A stretch of DNA of 64,000 bases, taken from positions 434,001 through 498,000 of the forward strand of contig JAQPZY010001596.1 in assembly GCA_029931535.1 (NCBI GenBank), read 5' to 3'. The translations under genes and the position numbers were made by a program. The DNA is from Margaritifera margaritifera (taxonomy: Eukaryota > Mollusca > Bivalvia > Unionida > Margaritiferidae). The notes beneath the pieces are model-generated. The model was not told the origin of the DNA and searched no databases. It saw only the letters and a list, made by a program, of their open reading frames with translations. Below are positions 16,020 to 27,519 of this stretch, one piece after another. Position 1 is the stretch's first letter, and every line of letters starts with the position of its first letter.

Positions 16020-16540
16020 CTCATATATATACAATCAAAATAATAGCCACTCAATCTGTACGTGTATGCGTGTTTTAAATAACACCTCCTCTCTTTGTAT
16101 GTGTATGTATGCTTGGATAAAAAAATTTTTATACAATACTCCCTTTTGTATATATGTTTGAGTGTTTGCACTAAACAAATTTCATTTTATATCCCTTTTT
16201 GCATGTGTAATGGTGCTTTTGTATGAAGAAAAAATTCCTATCCAATCCCGATTTTGCATAAGTAATGGTTTATCCTCTAAACGTTTAAACAACAGTAGTA
16301 AAACAGAGATTGCATGGCGATATTTACCGTTCCTTTCCATCTTTACTCAGGTACGAATAAAAAATGTTATTTCCCTAAAAAGTACCGACATTCTTAGTCT
16401 AAACTATCTTACTCTTAAAAACAAAAAAAATGATTATATTTTTATTCCCACCGAGGCCCAAACGTAATGTTAAATACTCTCCTCCCCATAGTGGCTCAAT
16501 CGTAATGTTAAAATCCCTAGCATGAGACAATTAAGGCCGA
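16020..16540. repeat. Right terminal inverted repeat of the Polinton-like element
   Basis: Inverted counterparts of the left repeat are clear: TTTGCATGTGTAAT at about 16198, TCCTCTAAACGTTTAAAC at about 16274, GCGATATTTACCGT at about 16317, then two CGTAATGTTAAA blocks at about 16464 and 16500 with CATAGTGGCTC between. Spacing differs from the left side by indels. The outer limit is estimated from loss of similarity. Confidence 0.75.
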
Positions 16541-17518
16541 GGACTTTCCGATTTTGGTGCCTTGCCTAATTCTGGTAACTGTAGGCTTAATGTAGAATTC
16601 AGCTGATATGTCAACAAGGTTATGGATGACGCTAAAGAATAAAATGAACCTTTCTTTAGGACGTCGTTGTTATTTTATTTTGCGGTGCGGTTGCTGGAGA
16701 ATGTAGATGGCAATCATGGCACCCCTGATGTCATAAGTTTTAAACGCAAATGTATCATAAATTGTCCTCATATTCTGAAACTCCATGTGTAAATAATTTT
16801 CAAAATTTTATTTTAGACTACGCTGATATTCTCAATGATTCTGGTGCATGCGTAGACCGATGCATACAAAGAAAATACATAAATAAACTAAAGTTCATTT
16901 ATTTTAAGGAAAACTGGAAACTGTGGATGATTAAAACTAGAACGAAAACCTGTTGGCTAGTATTTGTTTCTAGATGCTGATTTCAAGATTTTGCGACCTT
17001 GACCTGTCTTTGCCAATAATAGAATTAGCCCCTTTGGCGAAAATGAAAGGATGTCCATAGAGAAGATGTCATGTTGGTTTTTATATTGAGGCGAAATAAA
17101 TATTTTATTAGATAACACTGATATGTGTAGAGATATTGGTGATGTTTTACAGACATTAAAGAAACACTGACTTCAGAACCCCTGGTATCCTTAAGTCGCA
17201 AATAAAACAAACAGTTCTTTGGTAGCATGTAAATAATTATATCAGAGCCAACTTGTGCAGAACATTACTTCAGAGACAGGCATGTGAGTTAAAATGACAG
17301 GTTTTTAATTGCCTTTAAGCCAGGTTCTCCAATTTGAAAAGCAACAGGTCCTACACGAGATCCGGTTTGTATTCCAAAGAGATTTCTCAACAATTTGCCT
17401 TGTCTGATCCATAACAGATTAATCCGGTAAGTTCTGTAAATAAAAGCTTTTGACTTCGTTTTTTATTTTTGTTTCCTCGTTACAGTGCTAACGTGGATTT
17501 AAATAATTACCTTATTAT
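16541..17518. other. No recognisable feature
   Basis: Unique-looking DNA between the Polinton-like element and the satellite. The short frames at 16750-16980 and 17025-17228 have no recognisable motif. Confidence 0.5.
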
Positions 17519-20500
17519 ATGTCATTATCATCATCCTCATCTCCTTCTTCTCATTATCATCCTCATGATCACAAGCTTGCTACTACTACCTCTACTGTAT
17601 TATTATCATCATCAGTCTACTGGTATTATTATCATCATTCTACTGGTATTATCATCATCATTCTACTGGTATTATCATCATTATACTGGTATTATTATCA
17701 TCATTATACTGGTATTATTATCATCATTATACTGGTATTATTATCATCATTATACTGGTATTATTATCATCACTCTATTGGTATTATTATTATCAGTCTA
17801 CTTGTATTATTATCATCATTATACTGGTATCATTATCATCATCATTCAACTGGTATTATCATCATCATTCTACTGGTATTATCATCATCATTCTACTGCA
17901 ATTATTATCATCAGTCTACTGGTATTATAATACCATTATACAAATACCAGTAAACTGATCATGACAATAATACCAGTAGAATAATAATAATAATACCAGT
18001 CGACTGATGATAATAATTCCAGTAGAATGATGACAATAATACCAGTAGAATAATTATAATATAATAATAATACCAGTAGAATAGAATAATAATACCAGTA
18101 GAATAATTATAATAATACCAGTAGACTGATGATGATAATAATACCAGTATAATTATGATGATACTACCAGTAGAATAATTATAATATAATAATAATACCA
18201 GTAGAATAGAATAATAATACAAGTAGAATAATACCAGTAGAATAACGACAATAATACAAGCAGACTCATGATATTAATACCAGTAGAATGATGATAATAA
18301 TACTTGTAGACTGATGATAATAATATCAGTTAACTGAGGACAATAATACCAGTAAAATGATGATAATAATATCAGTATAATGATGATAATAATACAAGTA
18401 TAATGACGATAGTAATACCAGTAGAATGATGATAATAATACCAGTAGAATGATGATAATAATACCAGTAAAATGATGATATTAATATCAGTATAATGATG
18501 ATAATAATATCAGTATAATGACGATAGTAATACCAGTAGAATGATGATAGTAATACCAGTAAAATGATGATAGTATTACCAGTAAAATGATGATAGTAAT
18601 ACCAGTAAAATGTTGATAATAATACCAGTAAAATGATGATAATAATATCACTATAATGATGATAATAATACCAGTATAATGGCGATAATAATACCAGTAG
18701 AATAATGATAATAACACCAGTAGAATGATGATAATAATACCAGTAGAATGATGATAATGCTACCAGTATAATGATGATAATACTACTAGTATAATGATGA
18801 TAATAATAATAGTAGACTGATGATAATAATACTAGTAGACTGATGATTATAATACCAGTATAATGATGATAATACTACCAGTTGAATGATGACAATAATA
18901 TCGGTATAATGATGATAATACTACCAGTATAATGATGATAATAATATTAGTAGACTGATGATGATAATACCGGTATAATGATGATAATAACACTAGTAGA
19001 ATGATGATAATACTACCAGTAAAATGATGATAATAATACTAGTAGACTGATGATTTTAATATTAGTATAATGATGATAATAATAAATGTATTATGATGAT
19101 AATAATACAAGTAGATTGATGATAATAATACCAATAGATTGATGATAATAATACCATCATAATAATGAAAATAATACCAGTGGAATGATGATAATAATAG
19201 CAGTAGAATGATGATAATAAAACCAGTAGAATGATGATAATAATACCAGTATAATAATGATAATAATACCAGTAGAATGATGATGATAATACCAGTAGAA
19301 TGATGATACTAATACCAGCAGAATAATGATAAGAATACAAGTAGAATGACGCTAATTATATCAGTATTATGATGACAATACTACCAGTAGAATGATGATA
19401 ATAATACCAGTATAATGATGATAATAATACCAATATAATGATGATAATAATACCAGCAAAATGATGATAATAATACCAGTATAATGATGTTAATAATACC
19501 AGTAGAATCTTGATAATACCACCAGTAGAATGATGATAATAATACCAGTATAATAATGATGATAATACCAGTATAATGATGACAATAATACCAGTAGAAT
19601 GATGATAATAATACCAGTAAAATGATGATAATAATACCAATATAATGATGACAATATTACCAGTAGAATGCTGATAATACTACCAGTATAATGCTGATAT
19701 ATAATAGCAGTAGAATGATGATAATACTACCAGTATAATGATGATAATAATACCAGTAGAATGATGATGATAATACCAGTAGATTGATGATAATTATACC
19801 GGTAGAATGATGATTATAGCACCAGAAGATTGACGATAATAATACCGGTAGAATGATGATAATAATACCAGTAGACTGATGATAATAATACCAGTATAAT
19901 GATGATAATACTAGCAGTATATTCATGATAATAAAACCAGTATAATCGTGATAATAATAAGAGTAGAATGATGATAATAATACTAGTAACCTGATGATAA
20001 TAATACTAGTATAATGATGATAATAATACAAGTAGATTAATGAGAATAATACCAGTATAATGATGATAATAATACCAGCAGAATGATGATAATAATAACA
20101 GTAGAATGATGATAATAATACCATTAGGAAAATGATAATAATAGTTGCAGACTGATTATGATAATAATACCAGTAGACTGTTGATGATAATAATACTAGT
20201 ACAATGATGATAATACTACCAGTAGATTGATGATAATAATACCAGCATAATGATGATAATAATACCTTTAGAATGATGATGATAATATCAGTATAATGAT
20301 GATAATAATACCAGTAGAATGATGATAATAATACCAGTAGAGTGATGATTATAATACTAGTAGAATTATGATAATAATACGAGTAGACTGATGACAATAA
20401 TACAAGTAGAATGACGATAATAATGCGATTATAATGATGATAATAAAACAAGTAGGCTGATGATAATAATACCAGTAGAATGATGATGATAATACCAGTA

Positions 20501-22440
20501 TAATGATGATAATAATACCAGTAGAATGATGATAATAATAATACCAGTAGACTGATGATGACAATAATACTAGTAGACTGATGATTATGATACCAGTAGA
20601 CTGATGATGATACTAATGCCAGTAGAATGATAATAATAATACTAGTAGAATGATGATAATGATACAATTAGACTGATGATGATAATAATACCAGTAGACT
20701 GATGATAATAATACCAGTAGAGTGATTATAATAATACCAGTAGACTGATGATAATAATACCAGTTGAATGCTGGTGATAATAATACTAGTAGAATAACAA
20801 TAATAATACCACTATAATGATGATAATAATACCAGTAGAATAAGTAGAATAATAATAATATCATTCTACTGGTACTACTATCATCATTGTACTACTATTA
20901 TTATCATCATCATTCGACTGGTATTATTATCATCATCAGTCTACTAGTATTATTATCATCATCAGTCTACTAGTATTATTATCATCATTATACTGGTACT
21001 ATTATCAACATTATACTGGTATTATTATCATCATTCTACTGGTATTATTATCATCATTCTACTGGCATTATTATCATCATTAAACTGATATTATTATCAT
21101 CATTCTACTGGTATTATTATCATCAGTCTACTGATATTATTTTCATCAGTCTACAAGTATTATTATCATCATTCTACTAATAATATTAGCACCAGTCTAC
21201 TGGTATTATTATTGTTATTCTACTGATATTATTATAATTATTGTACTGGTATTATTATCTTCATTCCACTGGTATTATTATTGTTATTCTACTGGTATTA
21301 TTATTGCTATTCTACTGATATTATTTTCATCAGTCTACAAGTATAGTTTTCATCATTCTACTGGTATTATTACAATCAGTCTACTGGTATTATTATTGTT
21401 ATTCTACTGGTATTATTATCATTATTGTACTATTATTATTATCATCATTCTACTGGTATTATTGTCATCAGTCTACTTGTATTACTATCAAAATTCTACA
21501 GCTATTATTTTCATCATTCTACTGGTATTATTATCATCAGTCTTCTGGTATTATTATCATCGGTCTACTCGTATTAGTATCATCATTCTACTGGTATTAT
21601 TATCATGATCAGTCTACTGGTATTATTATAATCAGTCTACTAGTAGTATTATCATCATTCTACTGGTATCATTATCATCAGTCTACTTGTATGATTATCA
21701 TCAGTCTACTTGTATTTTTATCATCATTCTACTGGTATTATTATCATCAGTCTACTTGTATTATTATCATCAGTCTACTTGTATTTTTATCATCAGTCTA
21801 CTTGTATTTTTATCATCAGTCTACTGGTATTATTATCATCAGTCTACTTGTATTTTTATCATCAGTCTACTGGTATTATTATCATCAGTCTACTGGTATT
21901 ATTATCATCAGTCTACTGGTATTATTATCATCAGTCTACTTGTATTATTATCATCAGTCTACTTGTATTTTTATCATCAGTCTACTGGTATTATTATCAT
22001 CAGTCTACTGGTATTATTATCATCAGTCTACTGGTATTATTATCATCAGTCTACTTGTATTTTTATCATCAGTCTACTGGTATTATTATCATCATCAGTC
22101 TACTTGTATTATTATCATCAGTCTACTTGTATTATTATCATCAGTCTACTGGTATTATTATCATCAGTCTACTGGTATTTTTATCATCATTCTACTGGTA
22201 TTATTATCATCAGTCTACTTGTATTATTATCATCAGTCTACTTGTATTTTTACCATCATTCTACTGGTATTATTATCGTTATTCTACTGGTATTAATATC
22301 ATCATCATTCTACTGGTATTATCATCATCATTCTACTGGTAATATTATCATTATTCTACTGGTAATATTATCATCATTCTACTAGTGTTATCATCATCAT
22401 TCTACTAGTATTATTATCGTCATCATTATTATCATCATCA
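17519..22440. repeat. 4.9-kb satellite of a 23-bp unit with two strand switches
   Basis: The unit is about 23 bp, for example CTACTGGTATTATTATCATC plus three bases, with 26-bp variants carrying an extra ATC. It runs in plus orientation at about 17590-17935, minus orientation at about 17936-20850, and plus again at about 20855-22410. Because 23 is not a multiple of three, every phase reads through three units per 69 nt. This produces the long open frames (up to 336 codons) of Tyr, His, Ser, Thr, Ile and Leu. I regard none as genes. The most homogeneous copies are at about 21700-22250. Flanks grade into ATC/ATT trinucleotide repeats. Confidence 0.95.
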
Positions 22441-23479
22441 TCATTATTATTTGAATTGTTACTGTTATTAAGTTAATAATAATAACAACAAGATTTTATT
22501 ATTAGCAAACACACATATTAATATTAGTAATTATTACCAATAGCATTTTTGTTATTGCTAATAACTATTTTTTGTCGATGCACTATATTAAACTAGTCTT
22601 TCTATTTCTACTAGGGTTTTTGTTGTTTTTTTATCTTCAAAATTTATTCGACTCATGCATTTGCAAGACCAAAATTATATGTGACAACTAAATTAAATTC
22701 CCTATGACCTTTATAACGTTCATGAGTGGCATTTGAATGGACGAAAACAGCACACAAAAAGGAAAGAACCCATTCCGTATGAACGAACACACACGGTGAA
22801 TACACCTCTTCCGCGTTGAAATCTAGATATAAGAAGCTTAAAGTGACCTGCACAGTGCAACTGTCAAGATATATTGTCAGTGGTTGCAAGAGAAAAGACT
22901 GTCAGGATGGATGTACGCGTATTTATAGGAACCTAGTATTTCAGATTACCGTATTTTCTGCACTTTGATTCTTAAATTCTAGAAGATATTAACTTCATTT
23001 TAGTCTAAATGGCTAAATGTTAAATAGTCTTGTTCTTCATATTGCGGAAATCATCAGCAAGTTATGAAACTCTTTTAGAATGTCTTACCCAGATTTAACA
23101 CGACTGCACAATCCTTCAGAATTCCCCTTATCGTCTTAATTTAGTTATTAAAAGGTATCTAAAATACTCACTATAAATGTTTAAAAATGTGTAGAACAAC
23201 GGTTTTCTTTCAAACCAAATGATTAATCCGCCAGTATTTTTGTACCAAAAACTGCAACTCTGCCGAATCTACTAAGGTGATATCAACATCAAGAAAACAG
23301 TGGTAAAACAACAATTATTACTCTCGAAAAGTTTGAATCATGAAATGTTGATTAGTTCAGGCAATACAAACTATTACGTTGTGATTCCGTGAATTATTGC
23401 CAAACAGCTCTAATCAAGATTATCGATCACAAGTGTTCAATTTTTGATTAAGGTGATATGATTGAAGCAATTTATCATG
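22441..23479. other. No recognisable feature
   Basis: AT-rich flank of the satellite. The minus-strand frame at 22653-22889 has no recognisable motif. Confidence 0.5.
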
Positions 23480-24415
23480 AATTTACAAAAAAACTTTGGA
23501 ATGGTTGATTATTCGATTCTCCTGCAAAGAGCTATACACCTACAGTTTCACCTTTGCTTGTCTAACTAGGTTTAAGTTCTATCTCTCTAACAGTGTTCTG
23601 AATAATTATCACATTAGCTTTGATGACGAATCTGTTGCATGCGGTGTACCGCAAGGCTCTATTTTGGGACCAATTCTGTTTTATTATTCATTAATGACCT
23701 ACCACTTTATTTAGAAAAACGCGATACCGGTCATTGCGCCAATGATAGATCAATCTATACAGCTAGCCCAGATATTGATGGGATCGAAGGTAACTTGGGA
23801 AGCGACTTTAACCTAATTCATAATTTGCGCGAAATCATCATATCGATCACCTCTGTTTGGCTATTCCACAAAATAACTCCCATGTTAAACTCAAAAATTC
23901 TATTATTTTTGAATGTCAAAATATTGTCTTTAATAGCTACATTCTACCGTTAGTAAGAGTAATCCTGAGAGACTCAACAAACGTCTCAAAGGGGCAGCTA
24001 GAATAATTACTAAACGCTGAATTTAAAACTCTTATGCAACTATGTCTACAGAATTAAGCTAGCTCAATTTCAATCCAATAATTTAAAAAGTAATTACACT
24101 ATTGGTGTTACTGTTTACACAAGCATCATCAGTCTGTCTTCTTGGCATTTTACTTCTCTTTTAAGTTATATTTCTGACACATATTGCCTTTATCTACGGT
24201 ATCTCTCAGAAACTCAGTTATTAATGCCTCAGTCTGGATCTACTTCAGCCATCTCTTCACTTACTCTGCACCTACTCTGTAGAACTCTTTACCTTTAGAT
24301 ATTCGTAATTCTAAATCCCTTTACTGCATTTAGACGCAATCTTGACCGGGGTAATCTATTTGAAATCAAACATATCCATTTTATTTGTATCGTTGCTGTT
24401 GTTGCTATTATTGTA

Positions 24416-24452
<37 letters not shown>
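23480..24452 (+). pseudogene. LINE reverse-transcriptase fragment with (ATT)n tail
   Basis: Non-LTR retrotransposon RT blocks are visible: a VDYSILLQ segment at about 23500, GVPQGSILGPIL at 23642-23677, an INDLP block at about 23691 in the next frame, and CANDRSIYTAS at about 23737, where an ADD catalytic box is expected (one Asp is replaced by Asn). A GAARIIT segment follows at about 23993 and a conserved-looking C-terminal tail at about 24240-24345. The relic ends in (ATT)n at 24417-24451, a microsatellite tail like that of CR1/L2-type LINEs. It is 5'-truncated and broken by frameshifts. The clade is my inference. Confidence 0.75.
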
Positions 24453-24453
<1 letters not shown>

Positions 24454-24629
24454 AATTTTAATTGCTGTTATTAAATTTCAAAAGTTTACGGTTAGATAAC
24501 AGTTATTGTCCTTCAAATCTCCTGTTTGAAAGGCCGTTAAGCAGGGAAAAAGAAAACAATATAAACTATGTGCATTATTTTGCCCTTCAACTGTCTGATA
24601 TTGATGTTTCTTTCCAGGCTTCAAAGAAA

Positions 24630-24840
24630 AAAGTAACATGAATAATGAAATAAACCAATGTGGTGATGTGTTTTGTTTATGTTCCTTTAACCTGTACTTT
24701 GAACACATTATTAACTATATCATGCTGAGAAAAATTGGACCTAAGTGCCTTTTCCAAGGACACAGCGAGGCGGCCAACTTGGGATGGATTACGTGTCTAA
24801 CGCTCAACCAACTAAGTTATAGCGGCTTCCTCAATATAAT
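24630..24840 (-). mobile_element. tRNA-derived SINE, copy C
   Basis: On the minus strand, an A-box-like TAACTTAGTTGGTTGAGCG begins near 24817, followed by ACACGTAATCC at the anticodon region. The body contains TGTCCTTGGAAAAGGCACTT and then CAGCATGATATAG with GTTAATAATGTGTTCAAAGT, ending AC-rich near 24640. The body matches copies A (7500-7690) and B (48010-48150). The B box is damaged. Confidence 0.7.
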
Positions 24841-25032
24841 GAACTGTATCTGATTTTAGCAGAAATTTAAACACATCTTCATTCACAATGTCTTGATGTA
24901 CCTGACGAAATATACATAGCACATAGAACAAATTATTTTCACGAGTAACGTTATGCCCAAGCAAATATTGGTGAACATGAGGTCTGCAGCCTGATAATGA
25001 AACGGATTCACTTTTAGACGGTGACATTCCTT

Positions 25033-25215
25033 GTTCATTTCATTTTCATTTATTGCGTTTTATTTGTATTTATGTATTTATTCATTCGTTTATTTACTTA
25101 GTTATCTAATGTTTCATTAGTGCCTTCAATATGTGTTTCGTTCATTTGCAAATGCATTCGTTGAGTAATTTATTCGTGTATTCATTAATCCATCCATTCA
25201 TTCATCCATTCTCAA
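25033..25215. repeat. Degenerate ATTC/ATTT tetranucleotide tract
   Basis: Loose repeats of TCATT, TTATT and CCATTCATTC continue over about 180 bp. There is no coding signal. Confidence 0.7.
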
Positions 25216-25339
25216 TTTAATTGAAAATAAGAAACTATATTCCTCATTTAGTTTGCTGAAACATTACATAATACTAGTAACACTTTTCAGTTTTAATACA
25301 CCAAACGACTTCTTCTCGCCAAGGCAGAAGCTCTGTCAT

Positions 25340-25706
25340 GAAAATGTCATGATTATTATCAAAGGTCGTGAATATGCCATAAATATTATCAAAGGTTATT
25401 TATATGCCATGATTATTATCAAAGGTCATGAACATGCCATGATTATTATAAAATGTCATGAATATGCCATGATTATTATCAAAGGTCATGAATATGCCAT
25501 GATTATTATCAAAGGTCATGCATATGCCATGAATATTATCAAAGGTCATGAATATGCCATGATTATTATCAAAGGATATGAATATGCCATGATTATTATC
25601 AAAGGTTATGAATATGCCATGAGTATTATCAAAGGTCATGAATATGCCATGATTATTATCAAAGGTCATGCAAATGCCATGATTATTATCAAAGGTCGTG
25701 ACGTAA
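25340..25706. repeat. 30-bp minisatellite, about 12 copies
   Basis: The unit is AAAGGTCATGAATATGCCAT plus GATTATTATC, exactly 30 bp, with few substitutions and no indels across about 12 units. Because 30 is a multiple of three, one phase on each strand stays open (25253-25711 plus, 25400-25669 minus). These encode a ten-residue repeat, MIIIKGHEYA on plus and a MTFDNNHGIF type on minus. I read this as a by-product of unit length rather than a gene. Confidence 0.92.
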
Positions 25707-27030
25707 TATAAGTCTGATTATTAATGCGTGACTACAATTACTTATATTATTTAGGTTGCTCTAGCAGAAACCAATGTTGGCATTTATGCGCGTTGTACAA
25801 TATTTTAAACCAGTTGGCTCACAGCATTAATGATATTATTTGTGCAATCTTGCTACAACTTGTATAACTTTTGCACAGACTCTTTTTTTGTCGTTGATAT
25901 GACATTTATCTGATTATTTAAGACAGTGTTTTATATCTTCAAGGAGCTTATGTCGTACCATGCAAAAAAATATGGAAAGTAAACGATAAACTTCCAACTT
26001 TGTTATCTTGGCTGAACTTCTAATCTTGAGAGTTCTATCTGTGTTATTGTCGGATTTGTCGTGCAAAACAACAATTTATTACAGCCAGGAATATATTTGA
26101 CAATAAAAACCTTCATTAATGAAAGTGTTTTCTTGTTATTTCAGGGGGTACCCAAGATTTGTTGCACACTTGGGCAGCTAATGAAGAAAAGACATGAACT
26201 AAATGAATTACTCTGAAGTAGACTGCGTGTACACTTGCAGTATTTGGACATTAAAAACGACCACAGTCTTCAAAAGGTGTTGTCTTCTGCGTGCTAGGGA
26301 AATTAGGTAAGAATTCATGCAACTGTGGTTTTACTCACGATCTTCACATTTAAATGACTTGTATGTGCTAGGGAGCTTAAGTTATCATTCAGGTGTTATT
26401 AACAATCAAATAAAATTCGTAAGATTAAATTTTCCTTAGTTTAAGTCCCTTCTGTTGTTTTGACACGTTTCCTATTTGTAGGTCATCCAATGCATGTTTC
26501 ATTTTACTTTGACATTTGACAATAGCGTTCAAATTACTTGTCAATGAGATAATCGGGAGCATGCACATGTATATTAGATATCAGATTTGTATTCAAGGTC
26601 GACCATAACAGATGAAATATACTGGAGTGAACTTGAAGAGGCTGATTAGTGCACACGCTTAACATGGAATTAACTCCTTGATATAATTTCTCTTTCGTGC
26701 TCCTTAAGGCAGATAATGCTCTAAAAAAGGGTAAAAGGTGTTCCTAGGCTCTATTGGAATTTTAGCCGCCACAAAAGATAGTTGCGTAACGTATGGTTAC
26801 TGGTAGGGTGGTTTTACTTTAGTTACCACCTGGCCCCGTACTCGCAAGCAAACAAATTTTGACCACATGCTCAGATTTTACGAAATTTAATCTTCTGTAA
26901 CTTCGCGCAAAGAGAGTCAGTGCTGATGAAAAATTCGGAATTCCCATAATGCGTAAATTTCTACATACATTTAAAATTTCAACGATACTAGAAGTACGAT
27001 TTTAATTTGGTAGTGTTGAGTATGAGTTCA
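25707..27030. other. No recognisable feature
   Basis: AT-rich DNA without long open frames, terminal repeats or RNA-gene signals that I can see. Confidence 0.5.
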
Positions 27031-27034
27031 ATTG

Positions 27035-27325
27035 TTGTGCTCAGACAGTTTATTTACTACAGGGCCTAGTCTTGTGCTCAGAGAGTTTCGTGACTATAGG
27101 GCCTGGTTTTGTGCTCAGACAGTTTCGTGACTACAGGGCTTGTCTTTTCCTCAGACAGTTTCGTGAATACGGGGTCTGGTCTTGTTCTCAGACAGTTTCG
27201 TGACTACGGGGTCTGGTCTGTTCTCATACAGTTTCATGACGATGAGGCCTTGTCTTTTGCTCGGACAGTTTCGTGAATACGGATCCTGGTTTGTGCTCAG
27301 ACAGTTTCGTGACAACGGTGCTTGA
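27035..27325. repeat. 37-bp minisatellite, about 8 copies
   Basis: The unit is CTTGTGCTCAGACAGTTTCG followed by TGACTACAGGGCCTGGT, with substitutions and 1-2 bp indels. A separate 22-bp triplicate (CTTCCAGCATACTATATTTA plus two bases) lies at about 27459-27519. Confidence 0.88.
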
Positions 27326-27519
27326 AGTAATGATCGACAGTAGAACCGCTCTGGGCATCACGATATTAGTCGTAGTAACCCGATAGGTGGTAAGTCTTTA
27401 ATACCATTTCCTGATAAGATAGCTCACATAGCTCCACCAATTTCACCACGAAATGTACTTCCAGCATACTATATTTATACTTCCAGCATACTATATTTAT
27501 ACTTCCAGCATACTATATT

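Larger units (their letters stand above)
7700..16540 (+). mobile_element. Decayed Polinton/Maverick-like element
   Basis: Two facts define it. First, long inverted repeats face each other at about 7700-8400 and about 16020-16540, with continuation at 13610-14640. Second, a packaging-ATPase remnant of the type carried by Polintons and adintoviruses lies between them at 9660-10265. Downstream are decayed frames that include a short motif I associate with Polinton late genes (about 12336-12386). No polymerase B or retroviral-type integrase is visible, so the copy is internally deleted. The length of about 8.8 kb includes a 1-kb mariner insertion and 0.8 kb of minisatellite; Polintons are usually 15-20 kb. 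I could not fix the exact termini or a 6-bp target duplication. Confidence 0.7.

Noticed and set aside
17519..22440. Long open frames (up to 336 codons) of Tyr-His-Ser-Thr-Gly-Ile-Leu repeats
   Set aside because: All phases of a 23-bp satellite without stops are open. Several overlapping frames on both strands encode the same repeat, so they are by-products of composition.
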